A stretch of 64,000 nt of DNA from Amblyomma americanum (taxonomy: Eukaryota > Arthropoda > Arachnida > Ixodida > Ixodidae): positions 56,145,868 to 56,209,867 of the forward strand of contig NC_135505.1 in assembly GCF_052857255.1 (NCBI RefSeq), given 5' to 3'. Shown here one piece after another: positions 35,492 to 47,128 of the stretch. Position 1 is the stretch's first letter, and each line of letters begins with the position of its first letter. The notes below the pieces were generated by a model. That model saw nothing but the letters and a program-made list of their open reading frames with translations. It had not been told where the DNA came from and ran no database searches. A program made the position numbers and the translations under genes.

Positions 35492-36387
35492 GAAAATAAT
35501 TCCAGAAATCAAAAATGTTCACCAAATCGACCAGTTTAACAAGGGGAGAAGTCGGCCGGGCTGGTGCGTGATTCTGCGGATAAATACAGCGCTTAAGCGG
35601 GACAGCTAGAGGAGAATGGGGACACGACGCTGTCCTCACTTCTCGCACAGCACGACACCTACGTATGTCAGCAGACGGTGAGCGCACGTCTGCTCCGCCG
35701 AAAGAACGCCAGCACATCCTCTCATTACTGTCCCGAAGTAAAATCATTCTGGCTAGAGCAGAGTGTCAAAAACTTCGTATTTTTTTTTGAATGCCTAGCG
35801 TAGAAATCAACCCCAGAAACGCTTTATGTTTACTACTAACCATATATACAATACACAGTGGCGAACTATTTCTCTGAATACGCCGCACGTGGCCAACGCG
35901 AGCTGGTGTACTTCAAGAAATTACTAAGCTGTAAACATCAACCATTGCTGTGATTCGCAGAAACTGAAAACGCGCCTACAAGCCTTGAAAACCTGCGCTC
36001 AACGCTTCTCCGCGACGACACTGCCTGGCTTTTTGCCTACCACGAGCTCGCTAGCGACTGCAGCGCCACCTCGTTTGTTTACAAACATGCAGGAGGTCTA
36101 TAGTGTAAAAAAGAAACGTATTTATTAAAGCGGCTGATGACAAAACGTTATAAAAATAAAGGTTATAAAAATAAAAACGTCATTTCACGACCTCATTTTA
36201 TCAAAAGCCATTCCGAAATTTGCGAAATACTCATGACGAGGTGAGCTCGCCATAAGCTAAAAATTGACGATTGCTCGCGAGGAGCTGATGTCGCTAAGGT
36301 GTCAAGGGTGTCTTCCCCACACCACAGTGGGGGGTTAGGGGCTTCAGAGTTAGAGTGTTTATCCCATGGTCGCGATGTTGATGCTGG
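35492..36387. other. Intergenic, nothing recognised
   Basis: No gene or known repeat recognised. Confidence 0.5.
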
Positions 36388-36530
36388 CCGCGGCGGAGTT
36401 ATTTCTATGGAAGCCAAATACATAAGCGCCCGTGTGCTACGCGATATCAGCGCAGGTTAGTGAACCCCAGGCGATCTAAATTATTCAAGTGCCCTCCACT
36501 ACGGCTTTTCTCAGAGCCTAGTTGCTTCTG
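36388..36530 (+). repeat. SINE fragment without head
   Basis: GGCCGCGGCGGAGTTATTTC, TATGGAAGCC, CGCCCGTGTGCTACGCGATA and AACCCCAGGCGATC match the body of the tick SINE in plus orientation. The region before it is not tRNA-like, so the copy is 5' truncated or decayed. Confidence 0.65.
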
Positions 36531-36628
36531 GCCATTAATCAGCGCTAGATGGTTGCTTCACCACATCGATCATCGTGTTGAGTAGCCACATGCGCGATGC
36601 TCGGAACAGACGTATGCCGTGTTGAGGC

Positions 36629-37273
36629 TGAGGTGGTCCCGTAACGCTCGCCACCCGTTTTGTGACAGAGCGTCGCCAGCTCTCAGTCGGTAGCGAAGAC
36701 TCCGAGTCAGGCGTCGGTGAGAACAACGACGTGATCGGCACAGGGGCCGAGAGCTAGCAGCAAACGCGACTGTTCTCGCACGGTGACGTCCGGCGAGGCT
36801 CCAACGCGTCACACATCACACTCCACTCGGGAGCGGAACACTCTGAACGGTCTCGGAAGAACGGAGTCCGGAGTCTCTCCAGGCGGCAGTGTTGGGGCTT
36901 ATATAGCCCCGAGAAACAGTCGTCACACAAACGGACCAATAAAAAATCAGCACTTAAAAGCCGTACGAGAGGTCCAACCAGCGACCGCGCTGGCCGCCTG
37001 CTTCAAGTTTGCCGCGCGCGGTGACTCCCAGGGGGAAAGGGGAACCGGCGCCTGGCTGTCTAGCATGCTAATGTTGCAGCACGTTTGGACACGTTGCTCG
37101 CCGATGCTTCTCCATAGAGCGGTGCGGCCTGGCGGCGGAGCATCATAGCTTGTCAAGGGAGCGTTAGTGCGCTGTTGCCTTGCGGCGCAGCACCGGGCTT
37201 GTTCAAGGGCGTTCGCAGGAGAAATTGTGCGTCTTGAAAATGTGGAGTCCGGGCTGGTTGTCCGGGCACAACA
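36629..37273 (-). repeat. 3' LTR of the gag-only element
   Basis: 645 bp. On the minus strand it begins TGTTGTGCCCGGACAACC and ends GGGACCACCTCA. It contains a TATA box (CTATATAAG, plus coordinates 36898-36906) inside the near-palindrome GGGGCTTATATAGCCCC. Relative to the other LTR it lacks about 39 bp after GAGAACAACGA and has many single-base differences. Confidence 0.9.
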
Positions 37274-37289
37274 GCATCCCCGCCCTCAG
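37274..37289 (-). other. Polypurine tract
   Basis: Minus strand CTGAGGGCGGGGATGC immediately upstream of the 3' LTR, the expected site of plus-strand priming during reverse transcription. Confidence 0.7.
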
Positions 37290-38614
37290 ATAAGGCGCCG
37301 GGAAGACGAGCTGCTTCCACGTGGCTCGGATGCCAGGCGCGCACGTTCGTCAGGCTCTTCCAAGTTCACGACCAGTGTCCGGACGCCAGGTAGCTTCACG
37401 TGCCCAGGTGCCACTCGCCGGGCCAGGATCGCCGCTCACAGCGTTGTCACCAAGGCACCTCGACCAGCTTCGCTCGGGTAGTTCCGATGCCCTTGCTTCT
37501 CGCCACAGGTCATGGTTGGTCGTTCTGCAGCTTGCAAAAACCGTCCGGCAAAAGGAAACACTCAACACGAGCAAGTGCCCTCTGTCTCCCGTCAACACCA
37601 GACAAGGCCATAGTCCAATTGCACCTAACTAAATTGCTGTCACCCTTTTTGCTCCCGCTGCAACAAAAGGCAGGTTGACGATCGGGCACACAAGGTACAA
37701 ACAACCATTTTTCAAATTAACAAAACGCCAAAATATCAGGAACTATGCCAATCATCAATACTAATGAAAATAGAATTATCCCCTTGAAATCACTTGGACC
37801 GAAACCACACTACTGAGGAAGCAAATGAGGTCATTCAATTTTGCCCCAAGCTACTTCCTGTTCGTAACTAGCACAGCTGACCATGCGTTCTTCCTTTCTG
37901 TTCTGCGTAGCAGCAGATACTACGACAGCGGTTGTAATGCGCCAAACTAGCACCACAAAAGTGTCAAGGCAGGAGCATACTGGGATGCTTAATACGGTGG
38001 AAAGGGTAGCATCTCTAGGTGCTTATGCCAGCCACCTAAGTTACAGTGGCCCAACAGAGGCTTCGCCCATGTTTCAATGTCTGCGTATAGTAGCACCTAA
38101 CAAATACAGCAAGTAAGCTCACTTGAAAAACACGCAACAAAGGTCACATAAATAACCCAAAGTATACACGAGGCTTCCATGCGAGTGACTACGCCACAAT
38201 GGCCCATGAGTTGCTTAGCTATACTTCCGCGCGTCAGCGCATGCCCTCAAAATGTGCAGCTCAGCTAAACGTATGCACAAGTGCATGCTGGTACACAACT
38301 TGCACCGAACCTCAAAATAAGCGATGCGATGAAAGAACAAAACATAACACGATAAGCGTGCTGGTGAGATTACAGCTCTGAAAGAAACTGATTGTTGCTA
38401 CAGTGATCATTCTCACTATGAACTGTGCAACACTTCGGCTACATAATGAGCAGACGTTTTCAGGCTCTATCATTAGGGCAAGAAAACACGAATAGTACAA
38501 AATACGCTCAGCCAAAGGCTCAAAACCTGCTTTGCTTTCATCTTTCTACGGCTGAGAAAACTAAAAAGCAAACAGTACATACAGGGAGCACTCATTCCTG
38601 CAATCCTGCATTCT
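37290..38614. other. Non-coding 3' interior of the LTR element
   Basis: Lies between the gag stop and the polypurine tract. Open frames are short on both strands. A degenerate C-terminal pol scrap cannot be excluded but no motif is visible. Confidence 0.5.
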
Positions 38615-41600
38615 TTAGTCGCGCCCGGCGCGGTCGCGATCGAAAGGCAGCTCTACCAGTCGACCCATCGCAAAAGTTGAGAAGCTGATTGGTTCCGCCT
38701 CTCCGGGACACGTACCTAAAGCCAGGGAAGCGCTTAACAAGCTTAAGCAGAGAGGGCGCTTCCTCCTTTCATGGTTCCCTGCAGGTGTCCCACAGCGGGG
38801 GTTGTGTGTCCCCATCCCACTCGCGCGCGTTCTGTGGCACCCTTTTGTCTGGTGGCCGCGCGCCCTTCTCTGCAGCCCACTCTGCTCGTCGCCTGTCCGA
38901 GAACTACTCCTACGCTGCTCCAACAGTGACGGAAGTGGCTTCCGCACTGCAAAGGGACGCCTAGTCAAATTGGCTTTCATGCGACGCCTCATAATTCTGT
39001 AGAGCCACGGTGTCAGTTTCCGGCAGTTACGTGGTTGGCTGGCCCGCAAGCGTACAAGCGTCTTGTTCCGCACCCTTTTCTTCTTAGCGCGACTGCCCAA
39101 ATTAGTTTTCTTTGAGCGCCGTCGACTTTTCGAAGCAGCCCAAGCGGATATCTTCCGCGCACCCGCGCCTCCAGTTATCGCGGTGCCGCCAAGTACGAAG
39201 CTGTCGGCCCTCGCCGCAACATCAAAACTTAACCCATTTGTTCCCAAAGGCTTGTTGCGTTCGCGATTTTCCTTGCTTTGCATATCATCCTGAGCCCTGC
39301 TGTCAGTGCCAGGTAGCAGCTCTTCGGAAATTTCGGACACCTCTGCGATTACGTCTGGGCTCATTTCCTTACTTTCTGGGGATCTGTCGCGGGCCGCTGC
39401 AACTCTGCCGTCGCCTACCTTCAAATAACCGTCCTCGGGTTCCTCACCAGCTGCGTTCTGATGAGGTTTTTCGCAGCGTGCCTGAACCACGACATTGACT
39501 TTCAAAGTGCCATGTATCTGGGGGCTTGAAATTGCCCGTTGAAACATTTCTTTATTGCCAGTGTGCTCAACCAAACCATCGCTGGTGCCTTTGCAATGGT
39601 TGGCGTGGCCGCAAACCTTTTTCTCAGCTTTTGGCACGCTATGAGATCGAGTTTCATTCAACTCTTCTCCCCTCTCCGTGAGCGAGACCGCTCTAACTGC
39701 ACCGTCATTTGATGCTGTGGCTACCTTATCCGAAAGTAAAAAGGTTTCCTTCGTTGGCGAATGCGGCGCGTCTCCCACTGATAGAGCAACACCTATATCT
39801 GCCAAGTACGGACTACCTTCCTCTGTGCCGTAGTGGCAGGACTGCTCTACAGCTACGCCCTCTACCTCTCCGCAACCGTCGTCCGGACCTTCCGTATTAT
39901 CGAGCCAGTCTGTGATTTCACCGTCGCCCGATGCTCTGGCTACCTTGTCCAAAGGCAAAAAGGTTTCCTCCGTTGGCGAATGCGGCGCGTCTCCAACTGA
40001 TAGAGCAGCACCTACATCTGCCAAGTACGGACTACCTTCCTCTGTGCCGTAGTGGCAGAACTGCTCTACAGCTACGCCCTCTACCTCTCCGCAACGGTCG
40101 TCCGGACCTTCCGTATTATCGAGCCAGTCTGATTTCGCCGTTGCCTGATGCTGTGGCTACCTTATCCAAAGGTAAAAAGGTTTCCTTCGTTGGCGAATGC
40201 GGCGCGTCTCCAACTGATAGAGCAGCACCTACATCTGCCAAGTACGGACTACCTTCCTCTGTGCCGTAGTGGCAGGACTGCTCTACAGCTACGCCCTCTA
40301 CCTCTCCGCAACCGTCGTCCGGACCTTCCGTATTATCGAGCCAGTCTGTGATTTCACCGTCGCCCGATGCTCTGGCTACCTTATCCAAAGGCAAAAAGGT
40401 TTCCTCCGTTGGCGAATGCGGCGCGTCTCCCACTGATAGAGCAACACCTACATCTGCCAAGTACGGACTACCTTCCTCTGTGCCGTAGTGGCAGGACTGC
40501 TCTACAGCTACGCCCTCTACCTCTCCGCAACCGTCGTCCGGACCTTCCGTATTATCGAGCCAGTCTGTGATTTCACCGTCGCCCGATGCTCTGGCTACCT
40601 TGTCCAAAGGCAAAAAGGTTTCCTCCGTTGGCGAATGCGGCGCGTCTCCAACTGATAGAGCAGCACCTACATCTGCCAAGTACGGACTACCTTCCTCTGT
40701 GCCGTAGTGGCAGAACTGCTCTACAGCTACGCCCTCTACCTCTCCGCAACGGTCGTCCGGACCTTCCGTATTATCGAGCCAGTCTGATTTCGCCGTTGCC
40801 TGATGCTGTGGCTACCTTATCCAAAGGTAAAAAGGTTTCCTCCGTTGGCGAATGCGGCGCGTCTCCAACTGATAGAGCAGCACCTACATCTGCCAAGTAC
40901 GGACTACCTTCCTCTGTGCCGTAGTGGCAGAACTGCTCTACAGCTACGCCCTCTACCTCTCCGCAACCGTCGTCCGGACCTTCCGTATTATCGAGCCAGT
41001 CTGTGATTTCACCGTCGCCCGATGCTCTGGCTACCTTATCCAAAGGCAAAAAGGTTTCCTCCGTTGGCGAATGCGGCGCGTCTCCAACTGATAGAGCAGC
41101 ACCTACATCTGCCAAGTACGGACTACCTTCCTCTGTGCCGTAGTGGCAGAACTGCTCTACAGCTACGCCCTCTACCTCTCCGCAACGGTCGTCCGGACCT
41201 TCCGTATTATCGAGCCAGTCTGATTTCGCCGTTGCCTGATGCTGTGGCTACCTTATCCAAAGGTAAAAAGGTTTCCTTCGTTGGCGAATGCAACGCGTCT
41301 CCCACTGATAGAACAGCACCTACATCTGTCAAATACGGACTACCTTCCTCGGTGCCGTAGTGGCAGGACTGCTCTACAGTACGCCCTCTACCTCTCCGCA
41401 ACGGTCGTCCGGACCTTCCGTATTATCGAGCCAGTCTGTGATTTCACCGTCGCCCGATGCTGTGGCTACCTTATCCAAAGGTAAAAAGGTTTCCTCCGTT
41501 GGCGAATGCGGCGCGTCTCCCACTGACAGAGCAGCACCTACATCTGTCAAATACGGACTACCTTCCTCTGTGCCGTAGTGGCAGGACTGGTCTACAGCTA

Positions 41601-44360
41601 CGCCCTCTACCTCTCCGCAACGGTCGTCCGGACCTTCCGTATTATCGAGCCAGTCTGTGATTTCACCGTCGCCCGATGCTGTGGCTACCTTATCCAAAGG
41701 TAAAAAGGTTTCCTCCGTTGGCGAATGCGGCGCGTCTCCCACTGACAGAGCAGCACCTACATCTGTCAAATACGGACTACCTTCCTCTGTGCCGTAGTGG
41801 CAGGACTGGTCTACAGCTACGCCCTCTACCTCTCCGCAACGGTCGTCCGGACCTTCCGTATTATCGAGCCAGTCTGTGATTTCACCGTCGCCCGATGCTG
41901 TGGCTACCTTATCCAAAGGTAAAAAGGTTTCCTCCGTTGGCGAATGCGGCGCGTCTCCCACTGACAGAGCAGCACCTACATCTGTCAAATACGGACTACC
42001 TTCCTCTGTGCCGTAGTGGCAGGACTGCTCTACAGCTACGCCCTCTACCTCTCCGCAACGGTCGTCCGGACCTTCCGTATTATCGAGCCAGTCTGATTTC
42101 GCCGTTGCCTGATGCTGTGGCTACCTTATCCAAAGGTAAAAAGGTTTCCTTCGTTGGCGAATGCAACGCGTCTCCCACTGATAGAACAGCACCTACATCT
42201 GTCAAATACGGACTACCTTCCTCGGTGCCGTAGTGGCAGGACTGGTCTACAGCTACGCCCTCTACCTCTCCGCAACGGTCGTCCGGACCTTCCGTATTAT
42301 CGAGCCAGTCTGTGATTTCACCGTCGCCCGATGCTGTGGCTACCTTATCCAAAGGTAAAAAGGTTTCCTCCGTTGGCGAATGCGGCGCGTCTCCCACTGA
42401 CAGAGCAGCACCTACATCTGTCAAATACGGACTACCTTCCTCTGTGCCGTAGTGGCAGGACTGGTCTACAGCTACGCCCTCTACCTCTCCGCAACGGTCG
42501 TCCGGACCTTCCGTATTATCGAGCCAGTCTGTGATTTCACCGTCGCCCGATGCTGTGGCTACCTTATCCAAAGGTAAAAAGGTTTCCTCCGTTGGCGAAT
42601 GCGGCGCGTCTCCCACTGACAGAGCAGCACCTACATCTGTCAAATACGGACTACCATCCTCTGTGCCGTAGTGGCAGGACTGGTCTACAGCTACGCCCTC
42701 TACCTCTCCGCAACGGTCGTCCGGACCTTCCGTATTATCGAGCCAGTCTGTGATTTCACCGTCGCCCGATGCTGTGGCTACCTTATCCAAAGGTAAAAAG
42801 GTTTCCTCCGTTGGCGAATGCGGCGCGTCTCCCACTGACAGAGCAGCACCTACATCTGTCAAATACGGACTACCTTCCTCTGTGCCGTAGTGGCAGGACT
42901 GCTCTACAGCTACGCCCTCTACCTCTCCGCAACGGTCGTCCGGACCTTCCGTATTATCGAGCCAGTCTGATTTCGCCGTTGCCTGATGCTGTGGCTACCT
43001 TATCCAAAGGTAAAAAGGTTTCCTTCGTTGGCGAATGCAGCGCGTCTCCCACTGATAGAGCAGCACCTACATCTGTCAAATACGGACTACCTTACTCGGT
43101 GCCGTAGTGGCAGGACTGCTCTACAGCTACGCCCTCTACCTCTCCGCAACGGTCGTCCGGACCTTCCGTATTATCGAGCCAGTCTGTGATTTCCCCGTCG
43201 CCCGATGCTGTGGCTACCTTATCCAAAGGTAAAAAGGTTTCCTCCGTTGGCGAATGCGGCGCGTCTCCCACTGACAGAGCAGCACCTACATCTGTCAAAT
43301 ACGGACTACCTTCCTCTGTGCCGTAGTGGCAGGACTGGTCTACAGCTACGCCCTCTACCTCTCCGCAACGGTCGTCCGGACCTTCCGTATTATCGAGCCA
43401 GTCTGTGATTTCACCGTCGCCCGATGCTGTGGCTACCTTATCCAAAGGTAAAAAGGTTTCCTCCGTTGGCGAATGCGGCGCGTCTCCCACTGACAGAGCC
43501 GCACCTACATCTGTCAAATACGGACTACCTTCCTCTGTGCCGTAGTGGCAGGACTGGTCTACAGCTACGCCCTCTACCTCTCCGCAACGGTCGTCCGGAC
43601 CTTCCGTATTATCGAGCCAGTCTGTGATTTCACCGTCGCCCGATGCTGCGGCTACCTTATCCAAAGGTAAAAAGGTTTCCTCCGTGGGCGAATGCGGCGC
43701 GTCTCCCACTGATAGAGCAGCACCTACATCTGCCAAATACGAACTATCTTTTTCTGTGCCGTAGTGGCAGGACTGCTCTACAGCTACGCCCTCTACCTCT
43801 TCGCAACGGTCGTCCGGACCTTCTGCATTATCGAGCCATTCTAAAATATCGGCTTTAATCTGGTACGCAAAATCGAAGTACGACTTGCGACCCTCATACT
43901 CGCACTTTTCCCGGAGATCCAGCGGTGACATCCGATACCTACCCAATAAAACCACTTTGAGCTTATCGTAGCTGTCTATGTTCCCGTCTAACAAATCTTT
44001 GACCACCTCAGTCGTTTCGCTGGAAAGAAGGGCGACCAGCACCTGTGCCCAACCATTCCGTTCAATGCGCTTTTTCTGACAGGTGCTCCCAAAATCCGCC
44101 AAATACTTCGCCATATCCTCGGCGATCACGAAGCGCCGCAGCCTGTCGCTCGAGTTCTGACTGTTAGTATCAAGCAGAAAAGATAACGTTTCATCCCTCT
44201 CGAAAGTCATCCGCAGCGCTTCAAGCTCGAAGTCGAACAGTCTCATTATGCGAGCATGGTGCCGTCTTTCTGCTTCTTCGCGAGCAAGGCGTTTTTCAGA
44301 CTCCTTTTCCTCCTCGCGATGTTTTTTCTGCTGCTCCCACCGTTCATTGATATCCGCCAT
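38615..44360 (-). pseudogene. Gag-like gene with 73-residue tandem repeats, inactivated
   Basis: The start at 44360 opens MADINERWEQQKKHREEEKE, a charged coiled-coil-like segment (residues 1-40). A capsid-type domain follows (about 60-170), with FVIAEDMAKYLADFGSTCQK, WAQVLVALLSSETTEVVKDL, YDKLKVVLLGRYRMSPLDLR and YFDFAYQIKADILEWL. This is the pattern of SCAN-like gag proteins of Ty3-type elements. The next 4.2 kb are 73-residue repeats (WLDNTEGPDDRCGEVEGVAV ... PHSPTEETFLPLDKVATASG), acidic and probably extended. The tail from about 39700 to 38615 is unique, ending in an Arg/Lys-rich region (KSRRRSKKTN, RAKKKRVRNK) that could bind nucleic acid. A nonsense change at about 43093, five 2-bp deletions and a 1-bp deletion at about 41379 break the frame. 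No zinc knuckle is seen. Confidence 0.8.
39700..43858 (-). repeat. 219-bp coding tandem array, 19 units
   Basis: The anchor GATGCTSTGGCTACCTT occurs 19 times between 39711 and 43643 at 219-bp spacing (217 in five cases). 219 is a multiple of three, so the unit expanded in frame inside the gag-like gene. The unit nearest the gag domain (about 43643-43858) is the most different, the expected edge effect. Five units share the same 2-bp deletion (CAGTCTGATTTC for CAGTCTGTGATTTC) at about 40131, 40786, 41222, 42095 and 42969. Their spacings of 655, 436, 874 and 874 bp equal 3, 2, 4 and 4 units minus 2, showing duplication in blocks. Confidence 0.95.
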
Positions 44361-44811
44361 AGGCCTCTTCGGCTTCCTCAGCCGTTACGTCCTCAGTCCT
44401 CATGACCTCAAGGATCGCATTCTTTCTTTTTTGCTCAGCCCAACTCAATGCCCAACTCTTTACAAATTTGGAGAAGTTCTTTGACCTTGTACTTCTCTAT
44501 CGTTCACACTGTCCTCTTGCTGTTTACCCTTTTCGAATATACTTGCCTTACGCTACTTATAACGTTACTAGTAAGACACGCGCGAGTATTTCACACACTG
44601 CCCTGTTTACCCCCTCAGCATCCCTTGGTTTTCAAAACGCTCTCACTAGGCTTGAAACACACAAAGTTAGCACAATTCTACACCAAGTCCTTCTAAGCTA
44701 CAATAACCTGTGTCAGAGAAAGTCTGGTGTTTGAGGTAAACTTCAGGCACTCACCGCGCCGAGGTAGCTGATGCCGGTCAATCCCGTAGCTGCCATCCAA
44801 TGCTGAGATTT
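44361..44811 (-). other. Leader and primer-binding region of the LTR element
   Basis: 450 bp between the gag-like start and the 5' LTR. Directly after the LTR's ...CCTCA end, the minus strand reads AAATCTCAGCATTGGATGGC. A TGG-initiated primer-binding site may lie here (TGGATGGCAG or TGGCAGCTAC), but I could not match it to a tRNA with confidence. Confidence 0.5.
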
Positions 44812-45489
44812 TGAGGTGGTCCCGTAACGCTCGCCACCCGTTTTGTGACAGAGCGTCGCCAGCTCTCAGTCGGTAGCGAAGACTCCGAGTCAGGCGTCAG
44901 CGAGAACAACGAAAGGGATTTGATACATTATGTACAGAGCATTATACAGGACGAGATCGGCACAGGGGCCGAGAGCTAGCAGCAAACGCGACTGTTCTTG
45001 CACGGTGACGTCCGACGAGGCTCCAACGCGTCACACATCACACTCCACTCGGGAGCGGCACACTCTGTACGGTCTCGGAAGAACGGAGTCCGGAGTCTGT
45101 CCAGGCGGCAGCGTTGGGGCTTATATAGCCCCGAGAAACAGTCGTCACACAAACGGACCAATAAAAAACCAGCACTTGACAGCCGTCCGAGAGGTCCAAC
45201 CAGCGACCGCGCTGGCCACCCGCTTCAAGTTTTCCGCGCGTGGTGACTCCCAGGGTGAAATTGAAACCGGCGCCTGGCTGTCTAGCAATGTTGCAACACG
45301 TTTGGACATGTTGCTCGCCGATGCTTCTCCATAGAGCGCTGCTGCCTGGCGGCGGGGCATCATAGCTTGTCAAGGGCGCGTTAGGGCGCTGTGCCTTGCA
45401 GCGCAGCGCCGGGCTTGTTCAAGGGCGTTCGCAGGAGAAATTGTGCGTCTTGAAAATGTGGAGCCCGGGCTGGTTGTCCGGGCACCACA
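44812..45489 (-). repeat. 5' LTR of the gag-only element
   Basis: 678 bp. Minus strand begins TGTGGTGCCCGGACAACC and ends GGGACCACCTCA. TATA box CTATATAAG at plus 45120-45128. It contains a segment of about 39 bp with TGTATAATG and TACATAATG words that the 3' LTR lacks. Confidence 0.9.
45120..45128 (-). promoter_or_regulatory. TATA box in the 5' LTR
   Basis: CTATATAAG inside GGGGCTATATAAGCCCC on the minus strand, conserved in both LTRs, so the probable core promoter of the element. Transcription would start roughly 25-30 bp to the left. Confidence 0.6.
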
Positions 45490-46169
45490 GCCGACATGCA
45501 TGCCACCCATGCATCGCAAGCACAGAAGAGCGACTCAAAAAACTAAGCCACTCCCGCCATCTCTTACCTTCCGCTTCACAACACCTCTCTCATGGCGAAT
45601 TTAAAATCATTAGCGTTCAAGAAACGCTTCTAAAATGTTCTATTCCTCTCCTCTCTGTAATGCCCTCGCGCCTCTAGAGTATGAAAATAAATAAATAAAT
45701 ATACATCATCACCATCTTTTCTACATACGCTGTACTGCAAAGGCGTCTCACATATCTCCACAATTGACCAGTCCTGTGCCAGCTGAGGCAGCATTATCCT
45801 TGCAAAATTTATCATACCCACACATTCTCGACAAAAGCATTTTTCAAAGCGAAAGAGTTTATAAACACAACTTTTTCATATATTCGAATATTTCGCTATA
45901 ACAATGAATATATCCACAGATCTCCCATCGGCAGGCTTACATTTGTTTTGCTATTAACGTTTTTGCTATCGAAAAAAGTGTTCCCCATTGGCTTTTTAAG
46001 GCTGTTTTAACTGCTCGATGCGACATACGGAAAAACTTTTAAAGAAGAATTTTGCTAGACGTCGAAAGAATAGGCTGTTACCTTAAATATTTGCATAACA
46101 GCACCTCACAATATTCCAATATTCAAAATTTTTGTACAAGAATGCCGGACATAATTTTCCCGATATAAC
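45490..46169. other. Intergenic, short (AAAT)n
   Basis: No gene. A short run of AAAT units at about 45684-45703 follows TCTAGAGTATGA and could be a LINE tail. The rest is AT-rich and unrecognised. Confidence 0.5.
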
Positions 46170-46365
46170 TTTCTGCCGTCCCTTGCTACACTTACTTTCT
46201 CTTGGAATCCAGCTAGTTACCCTCAGCGACCGTCGGTTGTCTTACTGTCTTACATGCCCTGCCCATGCTCACTTCTTGATTTCGAATAGGCTGTCATTAA
46301 CTCTCTTTTGTTCTCTCTCCCACTCTGCTCCATTTCTCACTCTTAACGTCTAGAAACTCAACAGA
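46170..46365 (-). pseudogene. RTE-like LINE fragment, second copy
   Basis: TTCTTGATTTCGAATAGGCTGTCATTAACTC aligned words here match the 21.68-kb fragment (TACTGATTTCGACTAGGAAG, AATAACTCGCGTTTGTTCGC), and TGCTACACTTACTTTCTC matches TGCTACGCTTTCCTTCTC. The order is the same and the strand is minus in both, so this is the C-terminal part of the same LINE family. Too decayed to read as protein. Confidence 0.6.
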
Positions 46366-46688
46366 GTCAGGCGCCGTCGCATTAAGAACCAGCGCTAAAA
46401 ACACATACAGAGGACGAGACGAGACCTCTGCTGTGAGGTATGGGGCGCCTACCCTTTTGCTACATACACAATTTGCATCTATCCCTCTTGCACCCTATTC
46501 TTAGGTGCTGCACTTGGTGCGTTGCATCCAGCACTGTGACTACTGCTGGTTGCTCAAATCGCTCATGTGTTGGGTAACAACCATACCATGCCGAGCTTCA
46601 GCCTCAATTCACTGACTTAAAAACTGTGTACGACACCTGGGTCGTAAAATTGTTAATTCTTTAGCTGATTTGGCCCCTTTACCATGAC

Positions 46689-46736
46689 ACGCTCCGGAAT
46701 GGCTCAGGTATAACTGATGTAATGTATTTCATCACG
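46689..46736 (-). repeat. 48-bp repeat shared with 55.05 kb
   Basis: CTCCGGAATGGCTCAGGTAT and the next 28 bases match 55045-55092 with about six differences. On the minus strand both translate to a GDVMK(Y/C)ITS(V/I)IPEPFR-like peptide. Nearly all changes are silent or conservative, suggesting a shared coding ancestor, unidentified. The C/G-rich run at 46740-46759 adjoins it. Confidence 0.6.
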
Positions 46737-46759
46737 TCTCCCCCCCCCCCCCCTCCCCC

Positions 46760-47031
46760 GATGCCTGCAATGTCGCTGGAGAGTAGGCATAGTGAAGGAA
46801 TAAAATAAAAACCGTCTTCTTCACTTTCAGAGAAGGTGAGGAACGGCGAGAGAGAGAGAGAGAGTTGGAAAGAAAAGTGGTTGGGAGGCGACGGTTGGGG
46901 AAAGGGAAACTGCCGTTGAAGATCAGAGCCGAGGGGTGGAAGGAGTGGGGAGTGGGAGTGGATAGGATGAATGGAGGGCGGTTACGTCGTGTTATACGCT
47001 TATTGATGAACTGAATCACGTTATCCGCTAA
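46760..47031. other. Intergenic with (GA)n
   Basis: Purine-rich DNA with a GA microsatellite at about 46848-46865. No gene recognised. Confidence 0.5.
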
Positions 47032-47070
47032 GATAATAATAATAATGTTTATTTCCACCAGCATGATGCA

Positions 47071-47128
47071 GGAGGTTGTGGGTAAAAGCTGCTCGTAAAC
47101 GGCAGCTCGACAAAGGCCCACAGCCTCC
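47071..47128 (-). ncRNA. LINE 3' nested stem-loop, copy A
   Basis: Outer stem GGAGGTTGTGGG (47071-47082) with CCCACAGCCTCC (47117-47128), 11 pairs plus one G-T; inner stem AGCTGC (47087-47092) with GCAGCT (47102-47107). It lies about 30 bp from the ATT-repeat end. In LINEs the 3' RNA structure can be what the reverse transcriptase recognises. Described here as an RNA element of the transposon, not a gene. Confidence 0.65.

Larger units (their letters stand above)
36629..45489 (-). mobile_element. Non-autonomous LTR retrotransposon, gag-type gene only
   Basis: Two direct repeats (36629-37273 and 44812-45489) with TG...CA ends on the minus strand bound 7.5 kb of interior. A polypurine tract abuts the left repeat, which fixes the orientation: 5' LTR on the right, 3' LTR on the left. 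The interior has a leader of about 450 bp, one long gag-like gene (44360 to 38615) and 1.3 kb of non-coding sequence. I see no protease, RT, RNase H or integrase motif. Flanks (...GAGGC left, GCCGA... right) do not match, so no target duplication is evident; old age or recombination could explain that. The LTRs are clearly diverged, so the insertion is not recent. Confidence 0.85.

Noticed and set aside
37290..38614. Pol remnant between gag and polypurine tract
   Set aside because: No RT, RNase H or integrase motif could be read in any frame.
39709..43858. Series of plus-strand 67-112-codon frames repeating every 219 bp
   Set aside because: They are the antisense shadow of the gag-like array. 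Only the minus strand joins the repeat to a capsid domain and a unique basic tail.
39700..43858. Regularly spaced repeats as a CRISPR-like array
   Set aside because: Units are contiguous 219-bp tandem copies without spacers, inside an LTR retrotransposon of a eukaryote.
36629..45489. Target site duplication for the large LTR element
   Set aside because: Bases outside the LTRs (GAGGC and GCCGA) do not match, so none is claimed.
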